DNA of 64,000 bases from Hyphomicrobiales bacterium (lineage in GTDB: Bacteria > Pseudomonadota > Alphaproteobacteria > Rhizobiales > Rhizobiaceae), in NCBI GenBank assembly GCA_900467685.1, contig UBQX01000013.1, positions 93,415 through 157,414 on the forward strand, written 5' to 3'. Within the stretch, counting starts at the first letter, position 1. Each line of letters opens with the position of its first letter. Made by a program: the position numbers and the translations under genes. Positions 43,412 through 51,700 of this stretch are shown here, piece after piece. The notes beneath the pieces are model-generated. The model did no database searches. It was not told the DNA's origin and saw nothing but the letters and a program-made list of their open reading frames with translations.

Positions 43412-44620
43412 TCATGCCTTCGTCTCGATACGCGGCACCGATGCCCCCTTGTTTGCGAATTCCTCGAAGACTGCTTCGGTGTCTGCGCCCAGCGGGCGAC
43501 TAGGGGTGAGCACGGGCGGTGTCACGCCGGAAAAGCGCAATGGCGTCTGCTGGACGACGATGCGCCCGAGTTCCGGGTGGTCCTGCCAGACGAGCGCGCC
43601 GCGCTCGTGCATGTTCTCGTCCGCCATGACTTCGGTCAGCGTACGCACCGGAGCACAGGGCACCTTGTTGGCCATCAGCGTCTGGAAGACCTCTTCCTTG
43701 GTGCGGATCGACGTCCATGCCGAGACGATCGCATCGACCTCGTCCATCGCGGCAACGCGTGCCTTCAGCGTCGCGAAACGCGGATCGTCCGCCAGTTCCG
43801 GCTGCTGCATGACCCGCGCGAAGGTGCGCCAGTGCACCTCGCCGACACAGATGATCGCGATCCAGCCGTCGCTGGTCGGATAGACATTGTAGGGCGACTC
43901 CGCCATGCCCCCATGCCGGTTGCCGGTCCGTGCCGGTGGCGGATTTTCGATGCCAGCGATCTCCTGACCCCAATGCATGCCGAGGCTGGAACTGAGCGAG
44001 GGATAGACCGCATCCTGCATCGCCACTTCGAGCCTGCGGGCGATGCCCATGCGCTCGCGCTGGAAAAGCGCCGTGGTGATCGCACCGTAGAGATGGATAC
44101 CCGCGAAGAAATCGCAGAGCGCCGGACCGGCCTTGACCGGCGGGCGGTCGGGATAGCCAGTCGTATGCATGACCCCGGCCATCGCCTGTATCGTCAGGTC
44201 CATGGCCGGATAGCTGCGATAGGGACCGTCGCTGCCGAAGCCCGTGCTCGAAGCATAGATGAGCTTGGGATAGGCCGCCTGCACGGATTCCGCGTCGAAG
44301 CCGAGACGAGCGAGCGTGCCCGGCGCGTAGTTCTCCACCAGCACATCCGCTTCGGCCAGAAGCAGGTGCAGCTTCGCCTTGCCTTCTTCCGTCTTGAGAT
44401 CGAGGACAACGCATTCCTTGAGACCGTTCAGCATAGCAAAAGGCAGCGCGGCGCCGCCCACCACCCCGCGCCGGCGCAACGGTTCGCCGCCTGGTGGCTC
44501 GACCTTGATGACGCGCGCGCCGGCGGCAGCCATCAGGAAGGTGGCATAGGGCCCGTTGTAGATCTGGCTGAGATCGATGACAGTGATGCCCGCCATCGGC
44601 TGCTGCGAGACGTGGATCAT
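43412..44620 (-). CDS. CaiB/BaiF family CoA transferase
   Basis: The ATG at 44620 overlaps the stop of the upstream DUF7064-type gene (ATGA). The 402-residue family III CoA transferase has VIDLSQIYNGPYATFLMAAAGA at the N-terminus (given in part: IYNGPYATFL), VVLDLKTEEGK, and the catalytic Asp region in AMDLTIQAMAG. It moves CoA from a donor thioester to a carboxylic acid without ATP. In this operon it may activate the imported acid. It is distinct from the racemase-like paralogue at 14578-15696. Confidence 0.9.
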   Translation of the reverse strand: MIHVSQQPMAGITVIDLSQIYNGPYATFLMAAAGARVIKVEPPGGEPLRRRGVVGGAALPFAMLNGLKECVVLDLKTEEGKAKLHLLLAEADVLVENYAPGTLARLGFDAESVQAAYPKLIYASSTGFGSDGPYRSYPAMDLTIQAMAGVMHTTGYPDRPPVKAGPALCDFFAGIHLYGAITTALFQRERMGIARRLEVAMQDAVYPSLSSSLGMHWGQEIAGIENPPPARTGNRHGGMAESPYNVYPTSDGWIAIICVGEVHWRTFARVMQQPELADDPRFATLKARVAAMDEVDAIVSAWTSIRTKEEVFQTLMANKVPCAPVRTLTEVMADENMHERGALVWQDHPELGRIVVQQTPLRFSGVTPPVLTPSRPLGADTEAVFEEFANKGASVPRIETKA

Positions 44621-45579
44621 TTCGCGCTCCCGCCGGCACGCAGCCCGCGCTTCATCGCAGACCAGGTGTAGACTGGCCACATGTCCTGATCTTCGCCATG
44701 GCCCGTCTCGCCGTTGATCGTCCACTCGATCAGGCCGTTGCTGTCGATGAAGCTGTGGCGGTTGATGATGATGCCGGACAGGCGGCGGCCTTCGGCATGA
44801 AGGTCGCGGCCGAGATCATCCTTGCCTTCGATGCGGATTTTCGTGACCCAGCCTTCCTTCGGATCGCGCTCAACCCAGCGCCGGCCCGATACCAGATCGG
44901 CGGTAACGCCGTCCTTGATATGGAAACCGTAGGCGATGTTGTAGTCGTCGTCGTTCCATTTGGTGACGGCGAGAAACGCGTTCTGCGGCGAAGCCATGCC
45001 GGAGACATAGGCGCTCTTACCCGGTCGGTGTTCCGGGCGCGGACCCCAGCTGCGGTCGCGCATGGACAGGCTGTCGATCTCGATCGTCTCACCGTGCAGC
45101 ACGATGGTGCCGCGCACGCGGCCGAACTGATCGAAATGGCTGAGCTTCTGGAAGGAGGAACCGGGCTTGGCTAGCGGTCGAGGCGGCATGACCGCTTCGA
45201 ATTCCAGATCGAGCGACAGGCGATCCTCATCCTGAACACCGAGCTTGTAGCGCGTCAGCGGCTCGAGCATCTTGATGCTGACGCCGGTCGGCAGGGTGAT
45301 ATCCGTCAGATCCTGCCCTTCGGGAATGCGCAGCGCCGTGTAATTCGTGTAGTAGGGAACCTCCCACGGCTGGGACGCTTCGCCGTCCCAGATCCAGCAT
45401 CCGCCGGCAATCGTGCCGATATTCGGCCGGAACATGCTGTAGAGCCAGCCGCCGAGACCGATCTCCGGCTTGGCGAAGGAGAACCACGCGGTCTCGGTAA
45501 TCCACCAGCGATCGCTCATCTCGTTAAAGTGGAAGGAGTCGTCGCGGCTGGACACGGATGGCGGAACAATCTCGTTCAT
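44617..45579 (-). CDS. DUF7064/DUF7065-type lipocalin-like protein
   Basis: The 320-residue protein looks like the family of two lipocalin-like domains related to AttH/CrtC: an N-terminal half with RWWITETAWFSFAKPEIGLGG and WDGE, and a C-terminal half with MRDRSWGPR and FHIKDG. No signal peptide is seen. Similar proteins occur beside acyl-CoA and steroid or terpenoid degradation genes, but no reaction is established to my knowledge. It overlaps the CaiB gene and sits 9 bases after the APH-type gene, so the three are one unit. A carrier or hydratase-like role for a hydrophobic substrate is only a guess. Confidence 0.7.
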   Translation of the reverse strand: MNEIVPPSVSSRDDSFHFNEMSDRWWITETAWFSFAKPEIGLGGWLYSMFRPNIGTIAGGCWIWDGEASQPWEVPYYTNYTALRIPEGQDLTDITLPTGVSIKMLEPLTRYKLGVQDEDRLSLDLEFEAVMPPRPLAKPGSSFQKLSHFDQFGRVRGTIVLHGETIEIDSLSMRDRSWGPRPEHRPGKSAYVSGMASPQNAFLAVTKWNDDDYNIAYGFHIKDGVTADLVSGRRWVERDPKEGWVTKIRIEGKDDLGRDLHAEGRRLSGIIINRHSFIDSNGLIEWTINGETGHGEDQDMWPVYTWSAMKRGLRAGGSAK

Positions 45580-45588
45580 GGAAATGAC

Positions 45589-47013
45589 CTAATTTCTGAG
45601 CTTGGGAAACTGGCGTTCGGCAAGGCCGCCGGAGCTGAGCGCGACCATCTGCGCCTCGCGCGCGACATCACCCGCGAAGAAGCGGATCAGTGCCTCGGGC
45701 GCGATCTGGTGGTTCAGGACGGCTTCGCGCAGCCTTTCATTGCCCTCGGCCGCAGTTTTCGGCGGGGGCACGAACATCCTGGCGAGATCGTTCATTCGCT
45801 GCTCCTCCGCAAGAATTGCCAGCCGATCTGCTTCACGAAGGTACTTTACGACCTTCGCCGCATTTTTCGCTGCGGCAACGACGCGCACATCATGGCTGAC
45901 GCCTGCGATCTTGTCGCGCAGATCGTCCAGCACCGCATCGTAATATCCGGTGCGCTCCGTGGAGCCGGCAATGATCGGAGCCGGCGCGGTCAGGACGAGC
46001 CCCGTGGCGGCCGCCAGAGCATCCACCAGCAGACGCCGGTTGAGGCCGCGCGAGACGATGGAATTGCCCGGCTCGCCGGTGACGTTGCGGTGACGGATGA
46101 TGACGACTCGGGTCGAGACAAAGACGCGATGATAGAGAACCCGCCGAATGTCGACGGTGCGGCCGCTGGCACGTTCGTATTCGCGGATACGCGCAGGGAA
46201 ATCCGGCACCGGCTCCATCACGTTGCGCATCGAGAACCACGCGAGGTCTTCCATCGGGTCGCCGGCATGCGCCAGTTCCCAGTCGAGAAGTGCCGTCATA
46301 TGCCCGTTTTCGAACAGGAAATTGCCGGGACCGGCATCGCCGTGCACGAAGACCGGATCTCCATCCGGATCCGGCAGGTTGTCATAGAGCCAGCGCAGCC
46401 CGAGATCGATCAGCGGATCGAAGCGGCCCGTTTCCTCGTACATCGCGCGCCATGTATCGAGTTCCACAGTCACGCAATCGGCGATCCGTCCGCCGGAATA
46501 GCCGGGGAGCTTCACATCGGCCAACGGGATGGCATGCAGCTTGGCGAGCGCCCGCACGAAATCGTCGGCGATATCGGCCTTTTCGGCGTTCTTGTCGAGA
46601 CGCCGGAAATCCGCCTTGCCGGGAGACCGTTCCGTCAGGATGGCCGGAACGCCGTCATGGATCGCGATCAGCTTCGGAGCCGGCACGTCGCTCTGCGACA
46701 GCACGCGATAGAACTCGGCTTCGCGCCACACGGTATAGGGCTCGGCCGAAGGCGGACGCGGCGGTTGATAACGCAGATAAAGTCTTGATACGTCACCGGA
46801 AACCGCTTCCGTATCTACGGCCCAGGAACGGCAGCGATTGCCGCCCGAGATCGGCTGCCAACCGACGATGCGGCCGCCGACCACAGTCCTGACCCAAGCC
46901 TCGAGATCGCCTTCCGAAGCCGCCTCGCCGATTTCGGCGCGCAACTCCCGTGCAGTCTGCTGCAACGCGATGTCCTCCCTGATTTCCGAAAGCGACGATA
47001 ATCCACTCGACAT
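45589..47013 (-). CDS. APH-family phosphotransferase with C-terminal extension
   Basis: The 474-residue protein has an APH-type kinase domain (about residues 40-330): catalytic loop VHGDAGPGNFLFENG near 240 (HxDxxxxN) and LLDWELAHAGDP near 260. Residues after 350 form a helical extension of about 120 residues that other APH proteins lack; its sequence resembles small helical proteins found beside such kinases. It is the first gene of the ten-gene operon. By analogy with LvaA and ACAD10/11-type kinases, it may phosphorylate a hydroxyacyl-CoA or hydroxy acid. Substrate is unknown. Confidence 0.82.
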   Translation of the reverse strand: MSSGLSSLSEIREDIALQQTARELRAEIGEAASEGDLEAWVRTVVGGRIVGWQPISGGNRCRSWAVDTEAVSGDVSRLYLRYQPPRPPSAEPYTVWREAEFYRVLSQSDVPAPKLIAIHDGVPAILTERSPGKADFRRLDKNAEKADIADDFVRALAKLHAIPLADVKLPGYSGGRIADCVTVELDTWRAMYEETGRFDPLIDLGLRWLYDNLPDPDGDPVFVHGDAGPGNFLFENGHMTALLDWELAHAGDPMEDLAWFSMRNVMEPVPDFPARIREYERASGRTVDIRRVLYHRVFVSTRVVIIRHRNVTGEPGNSIVSRGLNRRLLVDALAAATGLVLTAPAPIIAGSTERTGYYDAVLDDLRDKIAGVSHDVRVVAAAKNAAKVVKYLREADRLAILAEEQRMNDLARMFVPPPKTAAEGNERLREAVLNHQIAPEALIRFFAGDVAREAQMVALSSGGLAERQFPKLRN

Positions 47014-47028
47014 GGTAGATCAAATAAA

Positions 47029-47042
47029 ATATTAGACCATTT
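47029..47042. promoter_or_regulatory. possible GntR operator in the divergent promoter
   Basis: ATATTAGACCATTT shares ATATYAGACCWTT with the site before gntR (33939-33951). A related TGGTAGATCA stands nearby at about 47013-47022. The 60-base gap between the divergent operons is AT-rich and must contain both promoters. Confidence 0.45.
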
Positions 47043-47073
47043 GTGAAATAAATAATTTTGGGAGGGAGACCCA

Positions 47074-47547
47074 GTGGCAGGCGTATATTTCGATGAGCTG
47101 GAAGTGGGCCGCGTCTTCAGGCATGAGATACGGCGAACGGTCACCGAAGCGGACAATGTCTGGTTCAGCGCCATCACCCACAATCCGGCCTACCTGCATC
47201 TCGATGAGGAATACTGCCGCACCGAGACGGAATTCGGCCAGCGGCTGGTGAACAGCGCCTTTCTGCTGGCCCTGATGGTGGGCATTTCGGTCGGCGAGAC
47301 GACGCTCGGAACCGCAGTCGCCAATCTGGGCTGGGACGAGGTCCGTTTTCCCAAGCCGACCTTCCACGGAGACACGATCCGCGTAGAAACCGAGGTCGCG
47401 GAACTGAAGGAAAGCAAGTCTCGGCCGAACGCCGGTATCGTCACCTTCATCCACCGCGCCTACAACCAGCGCAGCGAACTCGTCGCGCATTGCCGCCGCA
47501 CCGGGCTGCAGCTGAAACGGCCGCCCAAGGCTGTCGGGGAGGCCTGA
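47074..47547 (+). CDS. MaoC-family hydratase, itaconyl/mesaconyl-CoA hydratase-like (RipB-like)
   Basis: A GTG start at 47074 follows GGAGGGAG. The 157-residue hotdog-fold protein has [21 protein letters not shown] with the R-hydratase Asp/His pair in its HNP..H region, then [16 protein letters not shown] and [13 protein letters not shown], typical of mesaconyl-CoA and itaconyl-CoA hydratases. Such enzymes hydrate an unsaturated C5-dicarboxylyl-CoA to citramalyl- or methylmalyl-CoA. The next two genes, CitE and a Cat1-type CoA transferase, complete the set known as ripABC for itaconate breakdown. It begins the plus-strand operon. Confidence 0.85.
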   Translation: MAGVYFDELEVGRVFRHEIRRTVTEADNVWFSAITHNPAYLHLDEEYCRTETEFGQRLVNSAFLLALMVGISVGETTLGTAVANLGWDEVRFPKPTFHGDTIRVETEVAELKESKSRPNAGIVTFIHRAYNQRSELVAHCRRTGLQLKRPPKAVGEA

Positions 47548-47548
47548 C

Positions 47549-48448
47549 ATGCTGCGCTCCATGTTGTTCATTCCCGGCGACAGCGAAAAGAAGCTCTCCA
47601 AGGGGCAGGAATCCGGCGCCGACGCGATCATCCTCGATATAGAGGACGCCGTTGCTGCGGATCGCAAGCCGATAGCGCGCGCCATGATTGTCGATTATCT
47701 CGCCGCGCATTCCGGAAAGCCCGGCCCCGAACTCTGGGTTCGCATCAACCCGATGTCGGAGGGCGGGTTGGACGACATCGTCGCGATCGTGCGCGGCGCT
47801 CCGGCCGGCCTTCTCGTCCCAAAGGTTTCGCATCCTTCCGAACTTGCCGACCTGTCGCGCATGCTGGATGCGCTCGAAAGGCGCGATGGCGTGGAAACGC
47901 CGATCCGGCTTCTACCCGTCTCCACCGAAACCGCGCGCGCGCCGTTTTCGCTGGGCGCCTATGCGGATCTCGGCCTCAAGCGGCTGGCTGGCCTGACATG
48001 GGGTGCCGAAGACCTGAGCACGGCGCTTGGTGCCCGCACCAACATGGCGCCGGATGGCCAATGGGCGCTGACCTACCGGATGGCGCGTTCACTCTGCCTC
48101 ATGGCGGCCAAGGCCGCGAACGTCGTCGCCATCGAAACACTCTATGCCGATTTCAAGGATGATACCGGGCTTGCGGCATCCTGCGCGGAGGCCGCGCGCG
48201 AAGGCTTTTCGGGCCGCATCGCCATCCATCCCGCTCAGGTCGCGACGATCAATGCGGCCTTCACTCCGTCGGCGGACGAGATCGCACATGCACGCCGCGT
48301 CATCGCCGCCTTCGAGGCCGCGCCCGGCATCGGCGTCGTGGGGTTGGACGGCCGCATGCTCGACGTCCCGCATCTGAAACAGGCGCAGCAGGTCATCGCG
48401 CAGATGGAAGCGATCGAAGGTAACGTTTCCGGTAAGGCGGCTTCATGA
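47549..48448 (+). CDS. HpcH/HpaI aldolase, CitE-like (citramalyl/malyl-CoA lyase; RipC-like)
   Basis: The ATG lies one base after the preceding stop. The 299-residue TIM-barrel protein starts LRSMLFIPGDSEKKL and has ILDIEDAV near residue 32, the conserved Arg/Glu pair in VRINP and TETARAP, and TWGAEDLS with the metal-binding Asp. These mark CitE-like lyases. Cleavage of (S)-citramalyl-CoA to pyruvate and acetyl-CoA is the natural reaction given the neighbours; malyl-CoA-type substrates are alternatives. Confidence 0.87.
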   Translation: MLRSMLFIPGDSEKKLSKGQESGADAIILDIEDAVAADRKPIARAMIVDYLAAHSGKPGPELWVRINPMSEGGLDDIVAIVRGAPAGLLVPKVSHPSELADLSRMLDALERRDGVETPIRLLPVSTETARAPFSLGAYADLGLKRLAGLTWGAEDLSTALGARTNMAPDGQWALTYRMARSLCLMAAKAANVVAIETLYADFKDDTGLAASCAEAAREGFSGRIAIHPAQVATINAAFTPSADEIAHARRVIAAFEAAPGIGVVGLDGRMLDVPHLKQAQQVIAQMEAIEGNVSGKAAS

Positions 48449-49686
48449 CAGGGTTGGAGAGAAGCGGTGTGGATGCGGTCTTACGCCGGCTGAAGCCCGG
48501 CGAGCGGATCTACATGCCCGGATCGTCAGCCGAAGTTCCTTCACTGACGGCCGCTCTTCTGGGCGAGGCAGCGCCGCCGCTGAAGATCACCGCGACGCTG
48601 GTTCCGGGCATCAACCCTCTTCCAAAAGCGCTCTTCCGCGACGGCTGCGTGCTGCGAAATCCCTTCGCCATCGCCCCGGCGGGAGCGCAGGCCGCCGGCA
48701 GCTTTTCGCATATGCCGCTCTCCTACGGCGCCTTCGGCAGGGCGCTTCATGCCATGGAATTCGACACCTGCATCGTCCACGTGTCCCCGCCCGGAGCCGA
48801 TGGCCGTGCCTCGCTCGGTCCTTCGGTGGAGTTCACGCCGCTGGCGATGACGCGGGCAAGGCGGGTGATCGCGCTGGTCAATCCCGCGATTCCCTTCATG
48901 CCGGGCTCCGTTTCCATCGATCTCCGCGTCGTTGACGCCGCCATCGAAATCGAGTCTCCGCTGCCGGGCTACGTCCCTGGCGAACCCGGCGAGGAAGCGC
49001 TCGTCATCGCCAACCATATCGCCGGCTTCATCGACGATGAAGCGACGATCCAGATCGGTCTCGGCAAGGTTCCCGACGCGCTGCTGAAGATGCTCCGCAC
49101 ACGGCGCAAACTGCGTTTCCATTCGGGAATGCTGTCGGATGGTTTCCGCGATCTCGTGGAAGCCGGCGCTGTCAATATGGATATTCCGGCCGTCAGCTGC
49201 GTCCATGTCGGCTCGCCCGGTTACTACGCATGGCTGGAAGATCGCGGCGGAATTGAGGTGCAGCCGGTCAGCCGCACGCATGCGCCGGCAACGCTCGCGT
49301 CCCTGCAAGGGCTGATCGCCGTCAACAGCGCCCTCAGCGTCGATCTCTTCGGTCAGGCCAATCTCGAACGCGCAGGCTCACGAGCCGTCAGCGGGGTCGG
49401 AGGTGCGGCGGATTTCGCACGCGGCGCGGCTCTCAACCCGCAGGGCGTCAGCATTATCGGAATGCCGTCTCTCGGGCCGAAAGGGCGCTCCCGCATCGTC
49501 GCCGGCCCCCTCGAAGCAGTGTCCCTGCCCCGGCAGGATATCGACGTCGTGGTGACGGAGCATGGCGTCGCCGATTTGCGCGCACTGGATGTCCGCGACC
49601 GTGCGGAGAAGCTGATTGCGGTCGCCGCACCCGAACACCGTTCCGACCTGACTGCCCGCATGGCCGAAACGCTCGGCGGGCTCTGA
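48445..49686 (+). CDS. acetyl-CoA hydrolase/transferase family CoA transferase (Cat1/RipA-like)
   Basis: Its ATG overlaps the CitE stop (ATGA). The 413-residue family I CoA transferase has FHSGMLSDGF near residue 230, the GxGG pattern in SGVGGAADFARGA near 315, and the C-terminal EHGVADLRALDVRDRAEKLI. The family includes 4-hydroxybutyrate CoA-transferase and itaconate CoA-transferase (RipA). With the preceding two genes it would load CoA from succinyl- or acetyl-CoA onto a C5-dicarboxylate or similar acid. The catalytic Glu expected near the first third is likely in the HVSPPGADG-to-EFTPLA interval, but I could not fix it with certainty. Confidence 0.85.
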   Translation: MTGLERSGVDAVLRRLKPGERIYMPGSSAEVPSLTAALLGEAAPPLKITATLVPGINPLPKALFRDGCVLRNPFAIAPAGAQAAGSFSHMPLSYGAFGRALHAMEFDTCIVHVSPPGADGRASLGPSVEFTPLAMTRARRVIALVNPAIPFMPGSVSIDLRVVDAAIEIESPLPGYVPGEPGEEALVIANHIAGFIDDEATIQIGLGKVPDALLKMLRTRRKLRFHSGMLSDGFRDLVEAGAVNMDIPAVSCVHVGSPGYYAWLEDRGGIEVQPVSRTHAPATLASLQGLIAVNSALSVDLFGQANLERAGSRAVSGVGGAADFARGAALNPQGVSIIGMPSLGPKGRSRIVAGPLEAVSLPRQDIDVVVTEHGVADLRALDVRDRAEKLIAVAAPEHRSDLTARMAETLGGL

Positions 49687-49712
49687 CAGAATTTTTGAAG
49701 AGGGAGGCTCTC

Positions 49713-50645
49713 ATGAAAAAAGCAAGCAAGGTCATCGTCAGCTGCGCGATCACCGGTTCGATCCACACGCCCAGCATGTCGCCGCATCTTCCGGTGACGG
49801 CGGATCAGATCGCCAGCCAGGCGATCGAAGCGGCGAAAGCCGGCGCCGCGATCCTTCACCTGCATGCGCGCGACGAGGAAACGGGCCGCCCGACGCAGGA
49901 CCCGGAGGCCTTCAAGCGCTTCCTGCCGCAGATCAAGTCCGGCACCGACGCCATCGTCAACATCACCACCGGCGGCGGCCTCGGCATGACCATGGACCAG
50001 CGGCTGGCAGCAGCCAAATGGGCACAGCCGGAAATTGCCTCCATGAACATGGGATCGTTCAACTTCAACATCTCGGGCGCGGCCGGCCGCATCCAGAACT
50101 TCCAGAACGACTGGGAGCAGCCCTATCTGGAGATGACCAAGGACTTCATCCTGTCCAACACCTTCTCGCAGATCGAACGCGCCATGACAGAGCTCGGCGC
50201 GCTCGGCACCCGTTTCGAGTTCGAATGCTACGACGTCGGGCATCTCTACAATCTCGCCCACTTCGCCGACCGCGGCATCGTCAAGCCGCCCTTTTTCGTG
50301 CAGTCTATCTTCGGCATCCTTGGCGGCATCGGCCCCGATCCGGAAAACCTGATGGCGATGCGTGCCACCGCCGACCGGTTGTTCGGCGAAGACTACTACC
50401 TGTCTATCCTGGCGGCCGGACGTCACCAGATGCCGTTCACCACGCTGGGCGCCATCGTCGGCGGCCACGTGCGGGTGGGGCTGGAAGACAATCTTTTCCT
50501 ATCCAAGGGCGAGCTCGCCCCCTCCAACGCAGCGCTTGTTGCAAAGATCCGACGCATCCTCTCCGAACTGTCGCTGGAAGCCGCAACGCCCGACGAGGTG
50601 CGCGCCATGCTGCAGACCAAGGGTGCCGCCAATACCGCGTTCTGA
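49713..50645 (+). CDS. beta-keto acid cleavage enzyme (BKACE, DUF849), second copy
   Basis: GGGAGG precedes the ATG at 49713. The 310-residue protein parallels the copy at 2079-3011 throughout: VIVSCAITGSIHTP at the start, zinc-binding His49 and His51 in ILHLHAR, NITTGGGLGMT, FEFECYDVGHLYNLAHFADRG (shown in part: FEFECYDVGH) and the same end. It would cleave a beta-keto acid with acetyl-CoA to acetoacetate plus a shorter acyl-CoA. One copy in each catabolic block suggests the two pathways share a step or arose from duplication. Confidence 0.88.
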   Translation: MKKASKVIVSCAITGSIHTPSMSPHLPVTADQIASQAIEAAKAGAAILHLHARDEETGRPTQDPEAFKRFLPQIKSGTDAIVNITTGGGLGMTMDQRLAAAKWAQPEIASMNMGSFNFNISGAAGRIQNFQNDWEQPYLEMTKDFILSNTFSQIERAMTELGALGTRFEFECYDVGHLYNLAHFADRGIVKPPFFVQSIFGILGGIGPDPENLMAMRATADRLFGEDYYLSILAAGRHQMPFTTLGAIVGGHVRVGLEDNLFLSKGELAPSNAALVAKIRRILSELSLEAATPDEVRAMLQTKGAANTAF

Positions 50646-50654
50646 GAGGTCTCC

Positions 50655-51686
50655 ATGCCCATCGATATCCCCGAATACGCGACCCCGGCGACCAACCGAC
50701 AGGTTCTTCTGACCACACGGCCGGACGGCATTCCGCAACCGGAGCATTTCACGCTGGCGGAGGCCGCCGTGCCGAAGCCTGCGGAAAACCAGATCCTGAT
50801 TCGCAACATCTACCTCTCCGTCGATCCCGCTCAGCGCGGCTGGGCGTCGGCGGAAGCGAACTACTCGCAGCCTGTTCCTCTCGGCGGCCCGATGCGTGCC
50901 CTGGCCGTGGGCGTCGTGATCGAGAGCCGTGCAGACGGGTTCCGGGCTGGCGATTTCCTCTACGGCTTCTTCGGCTGGCAGGACTATGCCGCCGTGGGAC
51001 CGGAAGCGGTGCTGCACCGCGCCACCGAGAACCTGCCGCTGGCCGCCTTCGCCTCGCTTGCCGGCATCAACGGCGTTACCGCTTATCTGGCGCTGACCAG
51101 ACTCGGTCGGCCCGTGGAGGGCGATACGCTTGTCGTCTCCACCGCCGCGGGATCGGTCGGCAGCTTCGTCGGGCAGATCGGCAAGAAGCACGGTTGCCGC
51201 ACCATCGGTATCACCGGTGACGACGACAAGGTGAATCGCTGCATCGAGACATTCGGCTACGATGCTGCAATTAATTACAAAAGCGCCGATGTGGCCGCCG
51301 AACTCGACGCCCTCGCACCGGGCGGCGTGAACGTCTACTACGACAATACCGGCGGCACGATCCTCGATACGGTCCTGCGGCGCATGAATGTTGGCGGTCG
51401 GATCGTGCAATGCGGAACGGCCTCCGTCGCAAGCTGGACGCCGCCGCCGACAGGCCCGCGCAACGAACGCGAGATCATGACGCGCCGGCTCGTCTGGAGT
51501 GGCTTCGTGATCTTCGATCATCTGAACATCTATGCCGAGGCGGTGGGCGATCTCGCCCGCATGTGGGCGGCCGGCGACATCGCCTACGACACGGATCTTT
51601 CGAGCGATATCGCAGAGACTCCGGGCGCCATCGCCGCACTTTATGCCGGCGAGAACCGCGGCAAGAAACTCATCTTCATCGGCTGA
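50655..51686 (+). CDS. NADP-dependent oxidoreductase, MDR superfamily
   Basis: The 343-residue protein belongs to the zinc-free MDR branch with leukotriene B4 12-hydroxydehydrogenase/CurA relatives: YLSVDPAQRGW near residue 55, GINGVTAYLAL near 130, nucleotide-binding AAGSVGSFVGQIGK near 155, and YYDNTGG near 230. These enzymes reduce activated C=C bonds of enones with NADPH. In this operon it may saturate an enoyl or enone intermediate. Only 9 bases separate it from the BKACE gene. Confidence 0.87.
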   Translation: MPIDIPEYATPATNRQVLLTTRPDGIPQPEHFTLAEAAVPKPAENQILIRNIYLSVDPAQRGWASAEANYSQPVPLGGPMRALAVGVVIESRADGFRAGDFLYGFFGWQDYAAVGPEAVLHRATENLPLAAFASLAGINGVTAYLALTRLGRPVEGDTLVVSTAAGSVGSFVGQIGKKHGCRTIGITGDDDKVNRCIETFGYDAAINYKSADVAAELDALAPGGVNVYYDNTGGTILDTVLRRMNVGGRIVQCGTASVASWTPPPTGPRNEREIMTRRLVWSGFVIFDHLNIYAEAVGDLARMWAAGDIAYDTDLSSDIAETPGAIAALYAGENRGKKLIFIG

Positions 51687-51700
51687 ATACAGAGGTACTC

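Noticed and set aside
41174..44671. A plus-strand open frame of 1,165 codons opposite HyuA, HyuB and CaiB genes
   Set aside because: It is antisense to three well-recognised genes, has repetitive Arg/His/Asp-rich composition with no domain, and arises from GC-rich codon bias.
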